From Dipteronia dyeriana (lineage: Eukaryota; Streptophyta; Magnoliopsida; Sapindales; Sapindaceae), in the NCBI GenBank assembly GCA_032871835.1, contig CM065297.1, positions 64,095,253 to 64,159,252 of the forward strand: a stretch of DNA of 64,000 nt. Direction: 5' to 3'. Shown piece after piece: positions 9,678-19,432 of the stretch. The position numbers and the translations under genes were made by a program. The notes beneath the pieces are model-generated. The model was not told the DNA's origin. It worked only from the letters and a program-made list of their open reading frames with translations, and did no database searches. The stretch's first letter is position 1, and every line of letters starts with the position of its first letter.

Positions 9678-12276
9678 TGAAAATACAAACACAGTTAAAT
9701 GCTCAAGACTAACCTAGAGGGGGGGGGGGGGTGAATAGGTTATACACTTTTTTCGACTCCATTAGAAACAAACAAAAGTTTGTTCCTCTAGAGTGCTTGT
9801 ATCACAATATATATATCAATTAAAGACACTTAATCAATATATAAAACAAACAAAGTGTGATACAAACAAGTAATTGTAACACATGCACAATCTATATTAT
9901 AGAAAGGAAGTCAACTTACATAAGGAGTTCTAGCCATAGTATTCAAATAACAAATACAAATATAAGAGATAGGGATAGAGAAAAGTTGACACAAGATATA
10001 ACGTGGTAAACCTCTGAAGAGGAAACATCCACGGGTTAGAAACCACCGACAAACAAAATCCACTAGTAGATAAGACAAGTACAATCTCTCAAGTGACTAG
10101 AAACTACCCTCATATCCTACTCATGAAGATGTTGCCCTAATGCTCAACAATATGAGGCCTCACACCTCTTGTCAAGACTTCCTCACTCACCTTACTGGAT
10201 CCTCACGATCCACGGTAAGACTTCTTGCTCAACTATCCTAGTCATCTCGACTCTAGTCAAGAGTTCCTAGCTTACCTTTTCCGGATCCTCACAACCCTAG
10301 GCAAGACTTCTTGCTCGACTATTCTAGTTCTCCCTACTCTAGCCAAGACTTCCTTGCTTGACAAACCAAGGTCTCACACTTCTTTCCAAACAACATAGGT
10401 CTCACACCTATTGTCAAGACTTCCTTCTCACAAGGCATCTAAGTGATCATGATTGCAAAACGCAAACAAGCATGCAACATAGAATGTTATGATCAACACA
10501 TCCTATGGAAAATACTAGACATGAGCATGAATGCACAAAACAAATGTAGCCTAGTCAATCATGCATGTTTAATTCATCTAGATCATGTAAGATATGTTCA
10601 ACATTAATTACAACCTAGATACATGCATAGATCTAAAACTTGAATCGTAAGATATGTTCAATTAATCACATAATCAAGTTTAAATCATATATACCAAAAA
10701 CACACTAAAATCATATGACAAAGTCATTTAGATTAAAGCTAAAGTTCTAGAGCATATTCCTATTCATAGATTCAACAAAGCACATGAATAGCTCAAAAGA
10801 ACATAAGCACATGTATCAATGTGAGAATTCATCCAAGTGAGCCCAATACATGTGAGGAACTATTTTTCACAAAATCAATCAATCAAAGATCATCAAATAG
10901 TCCTAGAATCAAAGCTAGCACAATACAATCCCAAACATGTGAAAACATAGGCAAAATCAAAACCAAACTCAACATGTAAGATTTCAATTGAAACTCAAAC
11001 TAGCTTTAAAAGAGTTCAAAACTCAAATCAAATCACTCACAATACACAAATATATGTTGAAGAAGAAAACTCAAGGAAATTGACCAAGTTTTAAAAGAAA
11101 ACTTTGAGAGAAAATCAATACCTTAGTTGATTTTGGGGCAGTCCCGTTTTTGTGAGTTTAGACTAAAAAAAAGCAATAAAACTCACTCAAAGCTTTAGAG
11201 AAAAGATGGAGGATGAATAAAAAAACACACTCAACTTTTAATCACTCAAATCGGAGTTCAAATGACGAAGTTATGGTGTTTGGAAGGTGAGAAAATGTGG
11301 AGAGAAATTTCTGCACACAAATTTAAATTTCTTCTTAGAATGAAATGTGAGAGGGAAAAGAATATAAAGGTGAGGGAAAGAATGAAGTAAGAATGACTGA
11401 ATTTCCCTCCTTTGTTATTGCTTCCCCGAGATGGCAAGTGGGCATCTCGGGACAGCAAGGTGTTGCAGCCGAGATGGCCACGCGCCATCTCGGGCTTGCA
11501 CCACTTGTTGGCCTTTGGCCAAGGTGCAACTCCCTTGCACTCCTCTCGCATTCTTTGATCGTTCTCCGGCCTCCAAACTCAAAATTTGAATCTGTTTTAG
11601 GATTAAAAACCATAACTCTCTCACGGACATGGACATATAAGATACTCAACCCAGAAAATAATAATTCAACTCGATATACGAAGACGAAAACAATGTATGC
11701 AACATGAGTTGAAAGTGTAGTATCTTTTGACTTAGAACTTGAAATAAATAGTATGAGTAACCGAAATGACCGGAACTCAATCAAGAATGATTTAAGACTA
11801 AAATCAAGTTCAAAATCCATGTTATACAAGCATATACACATACATACATAATTCACACAAGAATGCAAACTTCATAGAGATAGTCTCCAATCATGCATTT
11901 TTCCAAAACATGTTATTTCCATACCAATGCATGAGCATTCATCTTCAAGTGTGTTAATGTGTTATGCATGGTGTAAAACGATGTAGGGACAAATATAAAT
12001 GAATTGTATGTGTGTGCATATAATGGTGCACAACGATGCAGGGACAAAAATGTATGAATTGTGTGTGTGCTTAAGCCTTGTAAGAGAAAGATAAGATCTT
12101 AGAATACCTTTGTAGAATCATATTGCATCCTTTCTCTTTGAAGACTTTGAACTTGCTTTGACTTGTTGTTCATTCTTCTTTGAAGCTTGAATCATCATGA
12201 ATCTAAACAACTAAATCATTACAAGTAAACATCATTTTGATATGGAATTAATGCCAACACAAACTAAAACCTAACA
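9678..12276 (-). repeat. A 5' LTR
   Basis: This 2599-bp LTR is paired with 911-3532. It has a run of 14 G near 9716-9730 in the conserved U5 block. A CAAGACTTCTTGCTC-type tandem array lies at about 10150-10430. Two well-kept palindromes are at 11426-11450 and 11469-11493, close to a TATA-like CTTTATATTC on the minus strand near 11363. A reading frame of 177 codons (11335-11868, minus) lies in U3 and recurs in the other LTRs. Confidence 0.93.
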
Positions 12277-12281
12277 AAAGA

Positions 12282-13045
12282 ATCCAGGCATTACAGCCTT
12301 CGGGCCAATTTTCGTTCTCTGGAAGCTTCCCAGGAGCCGAATTCAATGATGATGGTGTCTTTTCACCTGAGAGGGCTGAGATTTCAGCTACAAAGTCTGT
12401 TAAAGCCTGAGTTTTATTGTTGTTCAAGACTTGTACTTCATATCGAAACGGGTGAGCTCTAAGGCCCACATGTCTAACCTTTCGGATATGTCCGGCCTCT
12501 GTAAGAATTTATGGAGGGATTGATCTATCACCACCACTATATGGGCTCGAAAATAAGGTCGAAGCTTCTTGGTCGAGGTAACCAGAGCAATGGGGAGCTT
12601 CTTAAGGAAAAGGTAATTCTTATCAGTATTGGACAGTGCATGACTGACATAGTAGATAGGTCGCTAGATCCCATCCATGTACTCCTTGACCAAAGCCTCA
12701 ATTACAGCCGTTTTTGACCCGACTAAGTAGATCTGTAACTCCTCTCCCGGAATGGGCTTAACTAGCAATGGTGGGCTAGCGAGGTAGTCTTTTAAGTCTT
12801 GGAAAACTCACTCTCAATCTTGATCCCATTTCATAATCTTCCCCTATTTGATGGCCTTGAAGAAGGGAAGACATTTATCCGTGGAATGTAAAATGAACTG
12901 GTTGAGCGCTGCTATACGCCCTGTCAGCACTTGAACTTGTTTGAGAGTGGTCAGAGAATCTAGGTTTAAGATAACTTGGATCTTTTCAGGGTTTGCCTCT
13001 ATTCCTCTCTCGTTCACTATGAAACCCAAGAACTGTTCAAGATAG
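12282..13045 (-). pseudogene. G1 reverse transcriptase C-terminus and start of RNase H
   Basis: The minus-strand reading shows GFIVNERGIEANPEKI, then QVQVLTGRIAALNQFI and CLPFFKAIK, the end of a gypsy reverse transcriptase. Further on come LVKPIPGEELQIYLV, ALVKEYMDGI and NKTQALTDFVAEI, which match E at 54274-55200. Several stops and shifts break it. At 12277-12281 it meets element A. At about 13045 the homology stops abruptly against the internal end of B; everything further towards the N-terminus (catalytic YxDD, protease) is gone. Confidence 0.85.
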
Positions 13046-15651
13046 GTGTTTTGACATGGAATTTGCCAAATGGGGAGATTGCTAGGTTTTAGTTTGTGTT
13101 GGCATTAATTCCATATCAAAATGACGTTTACTTGTAATGATTTAGTTGTTTAGATTCATGATGATTCAAGCTTTAAGGAAGAAGAAATTACAAGTCAAAG
13201 GAAGTTCTAAGTCTTCAAGAGAAAGGATGCAATATGGTTCTACAAAGGTGTACTAAGACCTTATCTTTCTCTTACAAGGCTTAGGCACCCACACACACAC
13301 ATATCATACATTTGTGTCCATGCATCGTTGTGCACCATTATAGGCACACACATACAATTCATTCATATATGTCCATGCATCATTGTGCACCATGTATAAC
13401 ACATTCTCACACTTGAATATGAATGCTCATGCATTGGTATGGAAATAACATGTTTTGGAAAATGCATGATTGGAGACTATCTCTATGTCGTTTGCATCCT
13501 AGTGTGAATTATTTTTATTTGTGTATATGTTTTTATAACATGGATATTGAACTTGATTTTAGTCTTCAATCATTCTTGATTGAGTTTCGGTCATTTCGGT
13601 TACTCATACTATTGGTTTCAAGTTCTAAGTCAAAAGATACTACACTTTCAACTCATGTTGTATACATTGTCTTCGTATTCGTATATCCAGTCCAATTATT
13701 ATTTTCTGGGTTAGGTATCTTATATATCCATATCCGTGTGAGAGTTATGGTTCATAATCCATAAACGGATTTGAATTCAGAGCTCGGAGGCCTGAGAACG
13801 GTCAAAGTACGCGAAGGAAGGTAGAAGGAGAAAGAAGCAAGCGGGGCAGAAGGCTTGCTGCCCCGAGATGCCCACGTGCCATCTCGGACAGCATGCTTGC
13901 TTGGCTTCTTATTACCCCTCTTGGTCATTTCACATGTCCAAGTTTCCTACTCCTTTATAAACTTTTTCCCTCTCACATTTCATTTTAAGAAGAAATTCAA
14001 ACAAGTGTGCAGAAATTTTCTCCCTAAATTTTCTCACCTTCCAAACACCATAACTTCTTCATTTGAACCCCGATTTGAGTGATCCGAAGTTGAGAGTGTT
14101 CATATATTCATCCCCCATATTTTTTCTAGGGTTTGAGTAATTTTTACTGCTGTTTTTGGTGTCTAATCATACAAAAACGGGACTGCACCTAAATCAACTA
14201 AGGTATTGATTTTCTCTCAAAGTTTTCTTTTAAAACTTGGTCAATTGCCTTGGGTTTTCTTCTTCTACATATATTTGTATATTTCGAGTGTTTTGATTTG
14301 AGTTTTGAACTCTTTCAAAGCTAGGTTGAGTTTAAATTAAATCATTCATGTTGAGTTAGGTTTTGATTTTGCCTATGTTATCACATGTTTGGGATTGTAT
14401 TGTGCTAGCTTTGATTCTAGGACTATTTGATTATCTTTGATTGATTGATTTTGAGAAAAATAGTTCCTCACATTATTAGGCTCTCTTGGCTGAAATTCTC
14501 ACACAATACATGTGTTTATTTTCTTTTGAGCTATTCATGTGTTTTGGTTGAATCTATGATTATGAATATGCTCTAGAACTTTAGCTTAAATCTAATTGAC
14601 ATTGTCATATGATTTTAGCATGTTTTTTGGTTTTTGTGATTTAAACTTGATCTTGTGATTTAGTGATCATATCTTGTGATTCAAGTTTAGATCTATGCAT
14701 GTATCTAGGTTGTGATTATTGTTGAACATATCTTATATGATCTAGATTGTTTATACATGCATGATAAACTAGACTATATATGATTTATGCATTCATGCTC
14801 ATGTCTAGTATTTACCATAGTATATGTTGATCATAGCATTCTATGTTGCGTGCTTTTTTGCGTTTTGCATTCATGATCACCTAGATGCCTTGTGAGAAGG
14901 AAGTCTTGACAATAGGTGTGAGACCTATGGTGTTGAGCAAGAAGTCTTGGCAAGAGGTGTGAAGCCTTGGATTGTCGAGCAAGGAAGTCTTGGCTAGAGG
15001 TTTGAAGCCTTTGATAGTCGAGCAAGAAGTCTTGCCTAAAGTTGGAAGAACTAGGATAGGTGAGCAAGGAAGTCTTTACTAGAGTCGTGAGGACTTAGTT
15101 GAGCAAGAAGTCTTGCCTTGGGTCGTGAGGATCCGGATAAGGTGCGCAAGGAAGTCTTGACAAGAGGTGTGAAGCCTTGGATTGTTGAGCATAGGGCGGC
15201 AACTTCTAGAGTAGGATATGATGGTAGTTTCTAGGTGAAGAGGTCACTTGAAAGATTGTACTTGTCTTATATACTAGTGGATTTTGTTTGCCGGTGGCTG
15301 CTAGCTCTTGGATGTTTCCTCTTCGGAGGTTTACCACGTTATATCTTGTGTCAACTTTTCTCTATCCCTATCTCTCTAATATTTTTATTGTGGATGGAAC
15401 TCTTTATATATGTTGACTTTCTTTCTATAATATAGATTGTGTATGTGTTACAATTACTTGTTTGTATCACACTTTACTTGTGTTTATATATTCATTAATT
15501 GTCTTTAATTAATATATATATATTGTGATACAAGCAATCTAGAGGGACAAACTTTTATTTGTTTCTAAGTTAGTTGAAAAAGGTGTCTAACCTATTCACC
15601 CCCCCCCCCCTCTAAGTTAGCCTTGAGCATTTAACCATGATTATATTTTCA
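13046..15651 (+). mobile_element. Truncated Sirevirus-like element B: 3' LTR with short internal stub
   Basis: About 34 bp of internal sequence ending in the purine tract CCAAATGGGGAGAT precede an LTR (13080-15651) that begins TGCTAGGTTTTAG and ends ATATTTTCA. The LTR is of the A/C type but in plus orientation. The 5' LTR and body are missing. Only one CCGAGATG/CCATCTCGG palindrome remains (13863-13887), with the G-box core CACGTG in its loop (13873-13878). The tandem CAAGAAGTCTTG array is at about 14900-15200. Left of it lies G1 and right of it H, so its left boundary is a deletion junction. Confidence 0.85.
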
Positions 15652-16163
15652 CACACATAAGCTTGATCAAGATGGCATGTAAAAACTCCCAAAGGTAGAG
15701 AAACATCAACCACATCAAAATACAGCGCACACTCTTTAGCTAAACAATAAAGCAATACAATAGATAAAATAAGCAAGATACAAAAGTTGAAATAAAAGTA
15801 CTAAAAAGAATTAAACAAGTCTAGAACAAAATCAACATGGAAATAAAAAAACTAATAAGGAGGTGGTGGTGGCCATGAGGTTCTGGGCATCGGATCTTTC
15901 CCTTTTCAACCAGTCTCGGCTGTTGCTCTGTCCTCTACCTTTTTTCTTGATATCTCCATAACCCTACGGATAACAACGTCCTCCTCTGAAACTCTTGGCC
16001 CACTTATCGGGTGAATTGGAAATGGGGGATGGTATCCTGGAACTGGATATGGGTATCTGGATCCTGATCCTAAAATTGAACCTGTACTCTGGGTCCATAG
16101 GTATGGAGGTCTATAATCTGGAAATGAATGTGGGAGTTGGTAACCTTGAGTTGGATATGGGTG
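15652..16163. other. H 3' untranslated stretch
   Basis: The sequence downstream of the H extra ORF is A-rich on the plus strand up to about 15840, with a short Lys/Arg-rich minus-strand stretch (around 15850-16000) that may be the decayed C-terminus of that ORF. No known domain and no LTR is visible before the B boundary. Confidence 0.5.
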
Positions 16164-17391
16164 TTATAGGTATGGAAACGACTTTATCTCTCTCTCATAT
16201 GGCCAGAGGTTGAGCTTCTGTCTCAACTCCATAATATCATTTTGGAACCCTACATCGACCAAATCAATCTTTTCCATAAACCTCTGCTTCATCCACTGCA
16301 TATGTTGAAATATGGAATCACGGGTCTCTCTAGAGAGGTTCTCAACATCATTTGCACTGTAGTCTGGATCCTCATCTGAATCATCCTCTGCATGGTCTCC
16401 CTGATCGGCTTCCACATCGGCTTCCACATCGGCCTCCTCATCTTCATCTTCTGGTACTCTCCCTTTTTTCTTCTTCGGCTGGCTAGAGCTCTCTCCTGTA
16501 TCGGATCTTCTCAGTCCATAGAAAGGGTAGAGACTATACAAAGTACGAACCCTAAAATCCAGCCCAGTGTCCATCCACTCCTCCCTCGACAAGTCAACCC
16601 CTGCTGTCTAGTAGAATTGGGTGATCAAGCATGGAAACACCATAACCTTCTTCCTTGACACAACTCTAGCAGACTTATGAATTTCCATATTCACATTCAC
16701 TCCCACGTCGATGGGTTGCTCGTTGTGTAAGCAATAGAGCATGGTAGCCATATCATAGGCCACAGTGGTGCAATGTCCGCACGACCTCAAAGAGTAGGAA
16801 ATGAAAATGTGCCAGAAGGCAAGCTCTATATGTAGCTGGTTCTACTTTGTAGGGCTGGACCTGGAATTCCAAAATGGCATCGGTTAGGCCACCAAGTTGT
16901 TAACCAAATTAATGTCCATCCTCTGGTGGAAAACCTCGAGTTTTGTAACCCCCTTGAACAAATCATGCCTACTACCTAGTCCCTATTCTAGTAACGTAGT
17001 TCTGAAGTACCTGTTAATATATGCCGAATTAATCCGGACCTCTCTTCCCCGGACTAACACGAGTCTCACCAAATTATAATTCCTCTCATACCCCTATAAA
17101 AAATTCCCTGACAATCAGGGGAAAAAATCTTGGAGGCCTCTGTACATACAATCCCCAACCTCTATTCTCAACCATCCCAAGAATAGGTGTTGCTGTCAAC
17201 TCACTCACAGAAATGCCCCTCACAACAATGATCTTTTTTCGGCATAACTTGGCTATTCTGGTCGGGAAATCTGGGTTTTCAACACATGGAGGCACATGTC
17301 TCCTTTCTCTGTCTTGGGTCTTTCTCAGCTTCTCCATCTGGCTGGAGTTCCCCGTCTCTTCTACCCTAGCTGTTTGCTTAGTTCTAGCCAT
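16164..17391 (-). pseudogene. H extra ORF, Transposase_32-like, with histone H3-like N-terminus
   Basis: The first ATG (17391-17389) opens MARTKQTARV; the first nine residues equal histone H3 including the initiator Met. Next come FPTRIAKLCRKKI, RGISVSELTATPILGM, NRGWGLYV and FFPLIVREF. A frameshift near 17090 is followed in another frame by VRGREVRINSAYINRYF, the counterpart of the RGVVF/NINKFLGL block in A. Further segments are QPIDVGVNVNMEI and KKVMVFPCLI (16608-16790). The last segment (16164-16592) has QPKKKKGRVPEDEDEEA, a nuclear-localisation-like basic run, followed by a long Asp/Glu stretch. Frameshifts and stops make it a pseudogene. The family has no established function; a nuclear role is my inference. 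Confidence 0.72.
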
Positions 17392-17397
17392 TGCCAC

Positions 17398-17929
17398 ATT
17401 TAGACAACTTTGTCAATTCAATACTAAAACCAAACAAAAAACACTTCAGCACAAACCACACAATAACAGTAAACTGATACACCAAGGATACCACAAACCA
17501 CCACCACAATCACAAAATATGCAATATATATTACTACCAAACCCCAATTACCAATAAATCTGAAATTACCCCCAAATGTTCCCTAGATCTACTATACTCA
17601 ACCAATTTCACTCACAACTCCTCCAAAAACATGAAATCAATATAGTAGACGCTTTAATAAACTTCACAAACCAAAACCCACACTTCAATTCACACAAAAC
17701 ATGTACAAAAATTGCTTCACCCACAAAGATTTCGTAAAACCCCTAAAATTACCCTAGAATGTGTAAATAAATAGAGTGCTAGGGATTTGGAACTAACGAA
17801 GGCTTTAAGTAAGTGAAAACAAGAAGAAATTGTTGATTACGTGGGTTGGAAGTCTTCGAAGTCATGAGGAGGGAGAATTGTCGCGTTAAGAGTTTGAAAT
17901 TTTGGTGAAGGTTGCCCTACACGAACTGT
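17398..17929 (-). other. H extra-ORF leader region
   Basis: A-rich on the plus strand (pyrimidine-rich on the coding strand), without a recognised reading frame. It lies between the TATA-like box near 17933 and the ATG at 17391, and would be a 5' leader of about 500 nt if that box is used. Confidence 0.45.
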
Positions 17930-18290
17930 CGTACTTATAGGGCTCAATTGTCGCGTCTCAATGTGTCGTGCATGGCCAGGTGAATCAGTGACGCGATATC
18001 AAAACGACATCATCCCTTTTGAAAAATTCATGTGTCACATTTTTTTGAGTAAGCGACATCCTAAAGACAACAAATTTAGCATATAATGTGTCACATCCCT
18101 CCAAGTGACAACTATGAAGCGACACTCCGTCTGAGTTCTCGTTGCCTCATCGTGGACAGCTCCCCAAGTGACATTATGAGCGACACATAGGAGATAACAA
18201 TCCATCTCAAGTGTCACGCTACTATTGTCGCACATATGCAGGTGACTCCATGATCGACTCACCTAGAACTTGTTCTTTTAAGGCTGTCAA
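17930..18290 (-). promoter_or_regulatory. Promoter-like region with GTCGC/GCGAC motif array, related to H LTR U3
   Basis: Repeated GTCGC, GCGAC and TGTCAC words fill this stretch. A segment at 18098-18131 (CTCCAAGTGACAACT, then GCGACACTCCGTC) matches 22342-22376 in the H LTR (CTCCAGGTGACAACT, then GCGATAGTCCGTC) in the same orientation. On the minus strand CCTATAAGTAC near 17933-17942 is a possible TATA box, placed after the array just as TATAAATAC is in the LTR. Promoter function is inferred. Confidence 0.5.
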
Positions 18291-19432
18291 CCAGTCCAAT
18301 GAGTCTCATCTGCACACATCTTCAACAAAAAACACATTAAGGGTATTTGCTTGAATAATAAGAGTTTGGTAATGACTAGACTTGCAAATAAAATGAAAAT
18401 CACCCCCAAACCTATGCTTTTCCACAACTTTCACTATCAACACAATTAATCTTTTATAAAATTAATGTGTGGATCAACTTAGACTTGGAGGTGAAGTAGA
18501 ATCATTACCATTCACATTTATTATTCAAAATAAAAAGTTACTGAAAAGAAAGATACATAGGTCGGTTGCCTCCCACCAAGAGCACTATTTAACATCTAGG
18601 CAAGACGTGGTGTGAGCACCACGACTCTTGAAGCTTAATCTCTTCCAACCAAGTAATCATCCCATCCGCGATAATGTCTCTTGCTTTGTGAAGTTCATCT
18701 TTTCAGACCCAAACTTGTCAAATCTTCCTTAGCCTTCTTTTAGGCATGCTTCGTCTCTTTTTCACACTTCCATGAATTTAGTACATTGGGCCTTTTTATG
18801 ACCCCTAGTGTGGAAAAAACGACATTTGTAAGGAAAATATGATGAACTACCTCCGGTCTTCTTAATTCTTGCCCTTAGATGGTTTGCATCTCTCTCGATG
18901 GTGTGGAGTTATAGAGTTGCTTTGTTTATGCTTCAGTCCTTGGCCAAGGTTTCAATTATTTGTTCAGCTCTTTCAAGCTCAACTAAGCAGTTACATTCCT
19001 TGAATCTAGCTACCTTTAAAGCAATTTTTTTCCGCTCAACTCCTCCTTGATGGCATTGATTTCCTTGTCTTTTTGTTCAACTTGCCATTACAACTTTTGA
19101 GTACTTCCGGCAAAGTTTTCTTCTTTCTCTTCTACTATTCTAGCAAGATCTTCCACCCTTTTTATTGCTTCATCCCTTTCTTTCCTAAGGGTTTCCACTT
19201 CCCTCATTAATTACACATGTTCACTCTTAAGCCCAATGGTCTCTAAGGATGCATCTTTCTTACAAGCTTCTTTTGCATGAATGTCTTATTCACCCTTGTC
19301 CTCAAATAGTGATAGGATTTTATTTAAATACTCAATTGGATTCGTAGAATAGTTTTCTGACTGAACTGTACCCACAACAAGGCAATCAACTGAGTTAGTG
19401 ACTTTATTCAACCTTTTCGAAAATTGAACCGA
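18291..19432 (-). pseudogene. H gag C-terminal extension: coiled coil and altered zinc knuckle
   Basis: The minus-strand frames contain a strongly helical, charged stretch around 19060-19260 (for example LRKERDEAIKRVEDLARI, EEKEENFAG), interrupted by stops. Further downstream at 18783-18824 is CRFFHTRGHKKAQC, which has CCHC knuckle spacing with Phe in place of the second Cys. The order gag, coiled coil, knuckle suggests a long gag tail. No protease or polymerase motif is seen. It is decayed throughout. Confidence 0.55.

Larger units (their letters stand above)
911..12276 (-). mobile_element. Complete Sirevirus-like Copia element A lacking pol
   Basis: Two long LTRs (911-3532 and 9678-12276) start TG and end CA and are flanked by identical 5-bp duplications AAAGA (906-910, 12277-12281). 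A primer site complementary to initiator tRNA-Met lies next to the right LTR and a purine tract next to the left one, so the element runs right to left. Between them lie a gag pseudogene (7690-9594), a non-coding stretch, solo LTR O, and an extra ORF (3992-5053). No protease, integrase or reverse transcriptase is visible. Long LTRs, several purine tracts and a long coiled-coil gag point to the Sirevirus branch of Ty1/copia; the branch is inferred. Confidence 0.9.

Noticed and set aside
17392..17397. Upstream GTG start for the H extra ORF (MAMARTK...)
   Set aside because: GTG starts are not used normally in plant nuclear genes; the first ATG at 17391 gives the H3-like start directly.
17550..18300. 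Missing left LTR of H
   Set aside because: Only the GTCGC array resembles the right LTR; the rest of the LTR sequence, its ends and a purine tract are not found here.
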